Source of the DNA: Tolypothrix brevis GSE-NOS-MK-07-07A
Lineage (GTDB): Bacteria; Cyanobacteriota; Cyanobacteriia; Cyanobacteriales; Nostocaceae
Length of the DNA: 56,201 nucleotides
NCBI GenBank assembly: GCA_019358985.1
Contig: JAHHIJ010000041.1
Span: 1-56,201 of the forward strand
Direction: 5' to 3'
Positions 9,304 through 17,290 of this stretch are shown here, piece by piece. Numbering within the stretch: position 1 is the stretch's first letter; every line of letters begins with the position of its first letter. Below the pieces are notes generated by a model that saw only the letters and a list, made by a program, of their open reading frames with translations, had not been told where the DNA came from and did not search any database. Position numbers and translations under genes: made by a program.

Positions 9304-9351
9304 AATGTAGTAAGGGATAGAGCCGCTTAAAAGCAAAGATTTGAGAAGATA

Positions 9352-9377
9352 TGAGCGGTAAACCGCTCACTACGAAC
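9352..9377. repeat. GAGCGGTAAACCGCTC hairpin repeat
   Basis: GAGCGGTAAACCGCTCACTACGAACC is a short hairpin with a constant right flank. Relatives lie at 42927-42953 and 53796-53820, where they form part of longer composite repeats. It sits between the GT2 start and the polymerase stop. Confidence 0.7.
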
Positions 9378-9381
9378 CAAT

Positions 9382-10548
9382 CTAAAATATACTTCTAGTA
9401 TTATCTTCAACTGACATCGCGAGAATACTGACGAAAAGAAAAGGGCTAAGTCCTTGTAGTCCAGTATGCAGGAAAAGACAGAAAAATAAATATGGGAAAA
9501 TAAACTTAAAATTTTCTGGTTTGTAGTATCCGCTAACTACTCTTAAAATGACAAAGAAATAAAGAATACCAAGGGGAATACCAGTATATGCAATCACCTC
9601 TAGAAAGGAGCTATGGATAATTGCACCAATGGGTCTAAAAACAGATTCATAATCAGCACCATAGCCTTTTAAAGCTAAATCCCAATTATTAGAATAGGAT
9701 TCAATCAAGAATCTATTAGCCTCAAATCTGACTAAATTAGATTTATCATTAAAATAAAATAAACGACTTGAATCTGTATTATAGCCAATGCCGATTTCGA
9801 CATTGTTTAAAAAGTATTCTCCGACGAAAATACCAATGAAATTAGAGATAACAAATAAAATAACAAAATTTATCCGGCTTGCTATTTTTGTAAATATTTT
9901 TTCAAAAATCATAATGAAAAAGAAAAATATCAGGCTGAGAAAATAATTTCTACTAGCAAAAAGTAACGTAGAAATTAAAGCTATAATAATTCCAGGCTTA
10001 AATTTTATTTTAACGCACAGGAAAAAGAAGAGTAACATGAATAGTCCGGAGATATTTGGATCTCCAACACTTAAAGTTATTCTTTGACTTCCATCAAACT
10101 GTATTAGTCTATATACAGCCATTTGATAAATAATTGCTGCATTTATACACCAACACAAGCCTACTAAATAGCTTCTTTTGATGCTAATAAGCGGAGAACC
10201 ACTAAAGCCTATTGCCATCAGACAAATTGGCAAACTATATCTAAATAAGTGGTAGCTGGAAAAATTGAGAAAAGTTTCTATAATTATCAAGCAAACAGCG
10301 AGAATATCGATATTTTGCAACTTGCTTCTGTAATAATAGAGTTGCCAAAGCAAAATTATAGTTAATAAAGGTAGACCGACTTTTACATGTGGCAATTGTA
10401 GTTCATAAGGAATGATATATATTGCGACTATGCTGTAGAGGATGAGTCCATAAAAAAAGTAATTTATTTCTCCTTTTATGATGTTTGCGTTGATATTCAC
10501 TTTGTTGTTTCTACTATTTAATTGAGAGTGTGCTGAGAACTTCTGCAA
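9382..10548 (-). CDS. Multi-pass polysaccharide polymerase / O-antigen ligase-like protein
   Basis: A 388-aa integral membrane protein with roughly ten hydrophobic segments, such as FFYGLILYSIVAIYIIPY, GLPLLTIILLW, IIALISTLLF, and paired segments near the C-terminus. A large hydrophilic loop (about 250-310) precedes the final helices, as in Wzy polymerases and WaaL ligases. DPNISGLFMLLFFF matches the conserved segment of the O-antigen ligase family. It probably polymerises repeat units at the outer face of the inner membrane. The gene overlaps the upstream GT4 by 35 bases, indicating translational coupling. Such proteins diverge fast, so Wzy versus ligase cannot be settled. Confidence 0.8.
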   Translation of the reverse strand: MQKFSAHSQLNSRNNKVNINANIIKGEINYFFYGLILYSIVAIYIIPYELQLPHVKVGLPLLTIILLWQLYYYRSKLQNIDILAVCLIIIETFLNFSSYHLFRYSLPICLMAIGFSGSPLISIKRSYLVGLCWCINAAIIYQMAVYRLIQFDGSQRITLSVGDPNISGLFMLLFFFLCVKIKFKPGIIIALISTLLFASRNYFLSLIFFFFIMIFEKIFTKIASRINFVILFVISNFIGIFVGEYFLNNVEIGIGYNTDSSRLFYFNDKSNLVRFEANRFLIESYSNNWDLALKGYGADYESVFRPIGAIIHSSFLEVIAYTGIPLGILYFFVILRVVSGYYKPENFKFIFPYLFFCLFLHTGLQGLSPFLFVSILAMSVEDNTRSIF

Positions 10549-11767
10549 ATAGTTTGGAGTAACGTTGAGCTTGCAATTCTAAAGAGAATTCTTGTTCGAC
10601 TTTTTCACGAGCGCGTTGTCGCAAAGATAAAGATCTGCTGCTATCTGACAGTACCCAGTCGATACCAGCAGCTAAACTTTCCACATCAATTGGTTTAGCT
10701 AAATAACCGTTGCGCTGATGTTCAATCATATCAGGCATTCCGCCAATATCAAAGCCGACGCAGGGAGTACCGCAAGCTAGCGCTTCCATCACAGTATTCG
10801 GCAAATTATCTTGAGTTGAGGATGCGACGAAAACATCCGCAGCAGCATAAATTAGAGCCAGGGAGACATCATCGTTGAAGTTTCCCAAATAGTGACATTT
10901 AAAGCCGAAGTTGCTTTCCTCCGTTGGTTGAGAAGCACCAAATACAACTAATTCTAGATTGTCTTGCAGCCCAGTTTGACTTAAACTTTGTAAAGCTGAT
11001 TTTAGTAAGTGAAACCCCTTTCTTGGCTGACTAATTGATGCAGCACCAAATAAAATTAATTGCTTATCTTGAGGAAGATTCAGCCATTCCCGTGCTAGAA
11101 AACGGTTAATTGGTTTGTACCTTTGAATATCAATACCGTTGGGGATGACTTCTACGCGATAGTTTTGTAATAAAGAACTTTTACGAACACATTTAGCTAA
11201 CCAAATGCTTGGTGTGACAATTGTCAAGTTGAGATGTTTCCATGCTTTAGCTTTGCGCTCCCAAACCCACCGTGATAAATCCTGCTCTTTTTGAGAGTGA
11301 AGTTGAATACATGCACCACAATAATTTAAATAGCGATCGCAATCTAAACTATATTGGCATCCTCCTGTAAAAGCCCACATATCATGAAGAGTCCAAACTA
11401 ACGGTTGAGTAAATTTGGGAATGCTCTCAATTTGAAGGTAGCCACAAATCCAATGAAGATTAATAATATCTGGAGATATTTGTTTTATTTTATCATCAAT
11501 TAAGTCAGGAAACCATTGTGGCGAAAAAGTAGCATAATTATGTTGAGGATAAAAAACAAGTGGTAAGTTATCTAAAGTGGGTCGCATTTGATTAATCCAC
11601 TTTTCTAACTTATTTTGTGAACCAATTACTGTTTGATCATCACTAGATTTGTACTGAGCTAACATTCGTGAATTAACATTCATCCCTTTTAGACCTTTGT
11701 GTAGACGAAATGCGGCACGAGCTGCTCCTCCATTCACATCAAAAGTACTAATAATTAGAGGATTCAT
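10514..11767 (-). CDS. Family 4 glycosyltransferase
   Basis: GT-B-fold enzyme of about 417 aa. The N-terminal acceptor domain starts MNPLIISTFDVNGGAARAAFRLHKGL, a beginning shared by many exopolysaccharide GT4 proteins. WTLHDMWAFTGGC (about 130) is followed by a Cys-rich loop. The donor domain has LFGAASISQPRKGF (about 243), DVFVASSTQDNLPNTVMEALACGTPCVGF with the EX7E-type Glu pair (about 318-345) and GGMPDMI. The ATG at 11765-11767 is preferred over a TTG six bases upstream because GAAGG lies nine bases before it. It is translationally coupled to the downstream polymerase gene. Donor and acceptor sugars are unknown. Confidence 0.9.
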   Translation of the reverse strand: MNPLIISTFDVNGGAARAAFRLHKGLKGMNVNSRMLAQYKSSDDQTVIGSQNKLEKWINQMRPTLDNLPLVFYPQHNYATFSPQWFPDLIDDKIKQISPDIINLHWICGYLQIESIPKFTQPLVWTLHDMWAFTGGCQYSLDCDRYLNYCGACIQLHSQKEQDLSRWVWERKAKAWKHLNLTIVTPSIWLAKCVRKSSLLQNYRVEVIPNGIDIQRYKPINRFLAREWLNLPQDKQLILFGAASISQPRKGFHLLKSALQSLSQTGLQDNLELVVFGASQPTEESNFGFKCHYLGNFNDDVSLALIYAAADVFVASSTQDNLPNTVMEALACGTPCVGFDIGGMPDMIEHQRNGYLAKPIDVESLAAGIDWVLSDSSRSLSLRQRAREKVEQEFSLELQAQRYSKLFAEVLSTLSIK

Positions 11768-11792
11768 TGCCAAATACCTTCATTTATATTGC

Positions 11793-12560
11793 TCAACAAA
11801 CTTTTTGAGAACAGAAAACGTAGCTATCAAATATTCCTATATCTTGATCAAGATAGCTAGAAAAATCTACTTTGGTTTCAAATCCAATAGATTTCAAAAA
11901 GTCAAAAATATCAATTCCAAATGTTCTATATGCCAAAATTTGACCGCGAATTTTATCCCCATGATACTCAGGTGTTAAAATATGAATATCTTTTTCACCC
12001 GAAGTATCTACACGAACAATAGTAGTTTGATCGAAGTTGCAAGGAATCGTAAAAATATGATAACCACCCAATTTTAAAATTCGATGAACTTCACGAAATC
12101 CTTTTTCATGATGTCTGACATGTTCAAATACATCTTCAGTCATGACAGCATCAAATGATTCATCTGCAAAAGTTAAATTTTCTAAATCTTGACAAAATAC
12201 ACCTTTCTTAATTTCAGTTCCGGGTTTAATGTCTGGAGAAAAGCTAGAACAAGTGTATAAGGGATAGTTATGTAATACTTGATAAATAGCGTCATTTACA
12301 TCGGCATTGTAAATACTTATTTGCTGTGTTTTCAGAACGTTGGCAAGGGTTGACCCACTTTTAATAACTTCTTTAATAAGTACTTTAGCTACGTGTCTTT
12401 TGCGTGATGAACTTCGACAAAAAGGACAGTACATATTGTTGCGAGCAGTTTGGGAATCAATACAAACAAAGATTGTGATGTTGCCGCATATATTGCATTT
12501 TCCTAATTTATGATATCCGAAATTTTTAAGAGCTTTTTTTGCGGCATCAATTAGTTTCAT
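11793..12560 (-). CDS. SAM-dependent methyltransferase with N-terminal Cys4 zinc-ribbon-like motif
   Basis: 255 aa. The N-terminus has paired cysteines (C22xxC25 and C45xxC48 followed by Arg/Ser/Lys), a likely zinc ribbon. The class I methyltransferase core is of the type-11 kind: CQDLENLTFADESFDAVMTEDVFEHV (motif II/acidic loop, about 128-153) and REVHRILKLGGYHIFTIPC (motif III). The classical motif I GxGxG is not evident, as in several members that use a degenerate loop. Placed 26 bases upstream of a GT4 on the same strand, it probably methylates a sugar or lipid-linked intermediate of the polysaccharide. The target is inferred from context only. Confidence 0.8.
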   Translation of the reverse strand: MKLIDAAKKALKNFGYHKLGKCNICGNITIFVCIDSQTARNNMYCPFCRSSSRKRHVAKVLIKEVIKSGSTLANVLKTQQISIYNADVNDAIYQVLHNYPLYTCSSFSPDIKPGTEIKKGVFCQDLENLTFADESFDAVMTEDVFEHVRHHEKGFREVHRILKLGGYHIFTIPCNFDQTTIVRVDTSGEKDIHILTPEYHGDKIRGQILAYRTFGIDIFDFLKSIGFETKVDFSSYLDQDIGIFDSYVFCSQKVC

Positions 12561-12812
12561 TATATTATCTATACTCTTCGTATAGCAATTTCCAGATTCA
12601 TGAGGTACAGAAAGAAAGAAAGAATTAACCGCAGATGAAGATAGATAAACGCCGATGGACGCAGATAAATTTGTACCTCAGCAGACTAGGAAACGCTATA
12701 ATAGTTATTAATATCTTTGGTTTGATGTGGTAGAAAAGACACTGACATAATTTATCTCTCAAAAGACTTTGATACTATCAAGAAAAGAAAATGCACCCGA
12801 AAAATTATCGCT
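12561..12812. repeat. Intergenic gap with dispersed 'AACCGCAGATGAA' repeat
   Basis: Within this 252-base gap, 12628-12699 carries AACCGCAGATGAAGATAGATAAACGCCGATGGACGCAGATAAATTTGTACCT and ends near CGCTATAATAG. A second copy of the same family lies at 55529-55600. Non-coding, AT-rich. Confidence 0.55.
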
Positions 12813-13658
12813 TCAAAACATGGTCAGGAGTAAAATTTTCAAATCTTGCGATAAAGACCAAGATTTTATGTAGCTTTGTTCGCAGTTATCAATTTTGTCT
12901 TTCAATTGCCACGCTCCTGTGATACCAGGTAAGGCATTCAACAAATTCTTGCTTTCTGAGCTAATTTTAATAGCATCGTGCAACATTATTGGCTGTCGTC
13001 CCACTAAACTCATCTCACCTTTGAGTACATTAAATAACTGAGGTAGCTTTTCTAAATTAGACTTACGCATTCCAAATTTTCGGGGCAATTGCTTGCTGTT
13101 ATCATTAGGCTGTTGCAAGTCTTGAAAGTTATAAAGAAGGAAAAGTTCGCCTTGTTTACCGACACACCATTGTTCGGTAAAGATTGCTTTTTTTAAGTAG
13201 ATACTTTTCAGTGCGATCGCTCCTAAAGCCGGACTGAGTATAATCAACAATACAAAGGCAATAATCCAATCGAGCAGCAGCTTCAGCAACCAAAGAATCG
13301 GGTAACGATATTCAGGTAGTTCCCTATGTCGTGGTATCCACAAAAATATCTTTTTGTCAAAACCCTTGCAAAGCTTTGCCCATGTTTTCAATTTGCACTC
13401 ACCAAAAACTGGATCTATCCGAACCAAATGTGCCTCAGAATATTGTAACCACTCAGTTAAAAACTGTTCGTTTCGAGAAGATAGCAGATGAATTTCTTCA
13501 GCTATACTTCCTTGTCTAACTAGCAGTTGCCCAAGTCGCAATTTGATTTTGTAACCCGGATACATTTGCCCTGAATGCTTAAAAGCATATTCTTCGGCAT
13601 TAGTAACTTGGTAATCCCAATTGACCGATTCTAAAAGTTTTTCCTTCACAGCAAACAA
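12813..13658 (-). CDS. hepC: HepC-like sugar-phosphate (undecaprenyl-phosphate) transferase
   Basis: Probable initiating sugar-1-phosphate transferase of polysaccharide synthesis, loading the first sugar on undecaprenyl phosphate at the inner membrane. An N-terminal region of about 120 aa lacks a known domain. One hydrophobic helix (WLLKLLLDWIIAFVLLIILSPALGAIAL, about 125-150) precedes a bacterial sugar transferase domain with FGMRKSNLEKLPQLFNVLKGEMSLVGRQP (about 196-224) and LPGITGAWQL. The LPQLxNVLKGEMSLVGxRP motif is diagnostic of the WbaP/WcaJ/HepC superfamily. The HepC name is inferred from overall architecture and a HepA-like exporter nearby; HepC and HepA are neighbours in the Anabaena HEP island. 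The start is TTG (13658) or GTG nine bases later; neither has a good ribosome site. Confidence 0.75.
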   Translation of the reverse strand: MFAVKEKLLESVNWDYQVTNAEEYAFKHSGQMYPGYKIKLRLGQLLVRQGSIAEEIHLLSSRNEQFLTEWLQYSEAHLVRIDPVFGECKLKTWAKLCKGFDKKIFLWIPRHRELPEYRYPILWLLKLLLDWIIAFVLLIILSPALGAIALKSIYLKKAIFTEQWCVGKQGELFLLYNFQDLQQPNDNSKQLPRKFGMRKSNLEKLPQLFNVLKGEMSLVGRQPIMLHDAIKISSESKNLLNALPGITGAWQLKDKIDNCEQSYIKSWSLSQDLKILLLTMF

Positions 13659-14239
13659 GTGGATAAATTAATATCTTGTACAAGGGTGATTAAAATTGCG
13701 GATACCCAGACAAAACCCACCTGCGCGGGTTCTAAAACTCTTGTTTTTTCTATGGTTTAAAAATAATAAGTTTATATATACGAATAAGTCAACTCGTGTT
13801 CAGTAAATTCTGGCAAAATTTACAAAATCTTTATTTTTGTCAGATAATCCAGAAGGTCATTTTAGTTAACTTATTTAAGTTTTGTGTATAAAAATAATTA
13901 AAATAAACTTGTAATTATTAAATCAATTTTTATTTTTTTATTCAACAGTGGATGTTACAATCAATGCTGCGCCTGCTTTTGGGTGCTAATAATTCAGTAG
14001 CGATCGCCTATTTAGGTTTTCAATACAAGTATTAAATTTTATACATTATTCTTTTTCTCAAATATAAATTGCAATATATCAAAAATAAATATTTAGTTAT
14101 TTGCGAAAAATATTCAATTTACATGTATAAAAAATCATATTAAAAGTAAAAGATAATTAACTAGTAATAAGACTTAGATATATATTCAAGCATGTTGATA
14201 TCCAAATAGATATAGAATTATGCGTTGCCCGAAACCCTT

Positions 14240-14268
14240 GTAGAGACGTAGCAATGCTACGTCTCTAC
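14240..14268. repeat. Dispersed palindromic repeat (GTAGAGACGTAGC type)
   Basis: The same 29-base palindrome as at 8388-8416, GTAGAGACGTAGC-AAT-GCTACGTCTCTAC. It is preceded by TGCGTTGCCCGAAACCCTT, the flank also seen at 34770-34790 and 55662-55681. Confidence 0.75.
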
Positions 14269-14334
14269 ATCTTTTTTGGAGATATTAAATTAAAATTGAA
14301 AATCATTTTGGCTGAAATAACAGATAAAATATAG

Positions 14335-14348
14335 GTATTATTTATTAC
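14335..14348 (+). promoter_or_regulatory. Possible NtcA binding site GTA-N8-TAC
   Basis: GTATTATTTATTAC fits the NtcA consensus GTAN8TAC. A weak -10-like TAGATG begins 23 bases after TAC, close to the 22-base spacing of NtcA-activated promoters. It lies about 260 bases before the GT2 start. In about 950 AT-rich bases such a match may occur by chance. Confidence 0.25.
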
Positions 14349-14609
14349 TTAAACAAATGTTTTCTTTTGATAGATGTAAGATTATGGCTATATTCTAAGG
14401 TTGGATATACTGGTAATTCATGTTAGAATTTTTAGCTCAAGTGAAAACGGAAGTTTGAGTATTTTTTCGCAAAAAGCAGGCACATGCAGGCTATAAATCT
14501 TAGCTTTGCTTCCTATTTATAAAAATGACTGTTTATTGTCAAGAAATAATTTAGTAAATAATTTGTTGGTAGACGTATAATCGCGTTTACATAGACGGGG
14601 GTTTCTAAA

Positions 14610-15542
14610 ATGATTAAAACTGATGTAACGTTTATAACTGTTTCTTACAACTCTGCCAAAAGTTTGCGAGGTGCAATTGAATCTTGCTTAACAGCAGTCG
14701 AGATGCACTATCCCGATACAGGCAAAGTCGTAGTCTACGATAACGCTTCTGAGGATAGCTGTCCGCAAATTATCGATGATTTTGCCAAAAGATATCCAAA
14801 GACGTTTATAGGTATTAAAGGTGAGGAAAATTTGGGGTTTGGTAAAGCTAACAATAGAGCAGTAGAAGTTTCACCAAGCAAAATGTATGTTTTAGTTAAT
14901 CCTGACGTGACATTTAAACCTGAGGCAATTACTCAATTATCGGCAACTTTGAACTCCGCTAAAAATGTTGCGATCGCTTGTCCAAAACTACTTTATCTTG
15001 ACCGTTCAGTTCAACCCTCAATTCGGCGATTTCCCACTTTTACCTACTTATTACTAAAGCATTTATTGGGAGAAAATTTACAAAGTTTACTGCATCCCTT
15101 TGATTACTACTATGCGAAAATGCCTGCACCTGAAAAAGTTGTAGAAATCAACTGGACAATAGGAGCCTTTATGGTGATATCGGGAGAATATGTAGCGCGG
15201 TATGGTTTGTTTGATGAACGGTTTTTCTTATATTTTGAAGATGTGAGTTTGTGTGTAGATGTATGGCAAAATGGATATAGAGTTTTATTTGAACCCCAAG
15301 CGATCGCACTACATTTGTACCAGAGAGTAAGCACTAATTCAAAGTTGAACTACTTAACCCTGATCCACATGATTTCAGCACTTAAGTTTTTTGCCAAATA
15401 TAGACCATATAAGAAACGCTGGCAGTTAGTTATCTGGTTGCTAAAAATAAATTCAAAATTGCAATCTGCACTGCGGTTTCAAACATCAGTAATACCTCAA
15501 GATAGAGAAAATAACTTTATTCCTGTCAAGCGAGGGAGTTGA
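14610..15542 (+). CDS. Family 2 glycosyltransferase (rhamnosyltransferase-like)
   Basis: 310-aa GT-A enzyme. VTFITVSYNSAKSLRGAIES begins the fold; VVYDNASEDS (about 40-50) and NLGFGKANNRAV (about 77-88) are the motifs of the WbbL-type rhamnosyltransferase branch. VLVNPDVTFKP (about 94-104) has the DXD-like metal site. NWTIGAFMVISGEYVARYGLFDERFFLYFEDVSLC (about 180-214) is the acceptor or catalytic-base segment (ED). The ATG start follows ACGGGGGTTTCTAAA. It is the first gene of the plus-strand run, 56 bases upstream of the HepA-like exporter gene. It probably adds a sugar to the same polysaccharide; the sugar is not determinable. Confidence 0.88.
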   Translation: MIKTDVTFITVSYNSAKSLRGAIESCLTAVEMHYPDTGKVVVYDNASEDSCPQIIDDFAKRYPKTFIGIKGEENLGFGKANNRAVEVSPSKMYVLVNPDVTFKPEAITQLSATLNSAKNVAIACPKLLYLDRSVQPSIRRFPTFTYLLLKHLLGENLQSLLHPFDYYYAKMPAPEKVVEINWTIGAFMVISGEYVARYGLFDERFFLYFEDVSLCVDVWQNGYRVLFEPQAIALHLYQRVSTNSKLNYLTLIHMISALKFFAKYRPYKKRWQLVIWLLKINSKLQSALRFQTSVIPQDRENNFIPVKRGS

Positions 15543-15598
15543 AACACGCTATCATTTTTCCTGTTGACAATTGCTGAAAATCAGACATATTTATTCAA

Positions 15599-17179
15599 AT
15601 GCATCTACCAATTTTCGTTCGCAGACTGTTATTAGCAACAACCTTTTGGCAGGAAAACTATTTAATTTTACGTGCGTTCAAACCTTATGCAAAAACTGCA
15701 ATAATAGCTGTAATATTCACTTTATTTGGAGCGGTTCTAGAAGCTGGTGGAATTGGTCTAATTGCATCTTTACTACAAGGATTAACAAATGCTAACCAGC
15801 CACCTTTGCATACAGGAATTGAATTTTTGGATGTTTGGTTATTAGGAACAAATGCGGCTGCATCTGAGCGAATATATCGCATATCTGGGATGATTTTAGT
15901 CACGGTTTGGTTACGCGCTATCTTCAGCTATTTCGGGCGTTATTTTGCCAAAGTGTGTGAAGTTTATTTAATAGATAGTCTTCGCAAAAGGCTTTTTGAA
16001 CAATTTCAAAGACTTAGTTTGAGTTACTATACACAAAGCCGTTCTGGAGAACTAATTAATACGTTTTCTAATGAAGTAACTTATATTAGTTATGCTTTTA
16101 ATGAAATAATTAATTTTGTCACTAAATCCTGCGTTATTCTCGCATATGCGATCGCCATGTTTGTCATCTCTTGGCAACTGACGCTGTTTACAATACTTTT
16201 ATTCAGTTTGCTTGCGGTAGTTGCAGCTTCTTTAGTTCGACGAGTTCGCGAAACTAGCTTTGAAATGACATCCGCAGGTGGAGAGTTGACCTCAAAAGTG
16301 ATAGAATTTATTGGAGGAGTTCGCACCGTCCAAGCTTTTTGGACTCAAGATTTTGAAAATAAACGTTTTAATAAAGTAGCTGAACGCTTCGCAAAAGCTT
16401 GGCTGAAAGCTTCCGCAATTAGTGGAATTGTCCAACCATTTGTTGAGGCAGTTGCGACAACAATTTTAATTGCAATGATTCTGGTGGCAGTCTCGACTTT
16501 TGTATCTAATGGCAGCTTGCATGTAATCTCATTATTAGCTTTTTTGTTCGCGCTGTTTCGCTTGCTACCAATTATTGCTCACATGAATAGTTCTTGGGGC
16601 ATAATTGCGATGCATTATGGGTCAGTAAAAAATGTCCACGAGATGTTGCTCCCTGATAACAAGAATTATTTGATAGATGGAAAAGCGAAGTTTTCTAGTT
16701 TAAAAGAGGCGATCGCCTTCGTTGATGTAGACTTTGGCTATGACGACAAATTAGTATTACAAAATATTACCCTAACAATCGAACCTGGTCAGATGCTGGC
16801 ACTGGTGGGAGCTTCTGGTTCAGGTAAGACAACTATGGCAGACTTGCTGGTGCGTTTTTACGATCCTACCGCTGGTAAGATTTTGATTGATGGAGTTGAC
16901 TTGCGGCAATATCAACTAGCTTCACTGCGTTCTCAACTTGCGGTGGTAAGTCAAGATACTTTTATTTTTAACACGTCTGTTCGCGATAACATTGCTTATG
17001 GATTAGAAAATGTTGACGACGCAGCAATTGAAGAAGCAGCAAGACATGCCAATGCTTTAGAATTTATTTTAGACATGCCTCAAGGATTTGCCACTCAATT
17101 AGGCGATCGCGGAGTGCGTTTATCTGGTGGTCAACGAGAGTATCTAACAAAAGTAAAAATTAACACTCTCGTTAATTAA
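15599..17179 (+). pseudogene. hepA: HepA-like polysaccharide ABC exporter, truncated after the signature motif
   Basis: Homodimeric half-transporter (membrane domain plus ATPase) of the kind needed to export heterocyst envelope polysaccharide. The membrane domain covers about 30-335 with six hydrophobic segments. In the ATPase, Walker A GASGSGKT is at 404-411 (Lys410), a Q-loop follows in VVSQDTF, and the signature LSGGQ is at 508-512. Directly after LSGGQR the frame reads EYLTKVKINTLVN and stops. The normal continuation (QRIAIARA, Walker B, D-loop, H-loop, roughly 80 residues; the family is about 600 aa) is missing and is not found elsewhere in the window. Without Walker B and the H-loop the ATPase should be inactive. 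Explanations: a rearrangement breakpoint, an interrupting element, or a decayed copy with an intact one elsewhere. Confidence 0.85.
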
Positions 17180-17290
17180 TTTACAGACAGCATATTTTTT
17201 TCCAGGAATCAAAAAGGCATCTTGTAGCGTCATCAATTTAGTAAAATTAATATTCCAAAAGTTTTCTGGCTCAATTAGAGGACTTTAATA

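Larger units (their letters stand above)
13659..14609. promoter_or_regulatory. 950-base divergent control region of the HEP-like cluster
   Basis: Very AT-rich, with no credible open frame. It separates the minus-strand (hepC side) and plus-strand (GT2-hepA-wzc) transcription units, so both promoters should lie here. It contains a hairpin repeat near 13714-13729, a dispersed palindrome (14240-14268) within a remnant of the TAGACATCTCC-type MITE (TGCGTTGCCCGAAACCCTTG ... TTTGGAGAT, 14221-14283), and a possible NtcA site. Confidence 0.5.

Noticed and set aside
17136-17290. Simple sequencing frameshift explaining the hepA truncation
   Set aside because: No other frame of the downstream bases encodes the expected QRIAIARA...Walker B sequence, so a one- or two-base error cannot restore the protein.
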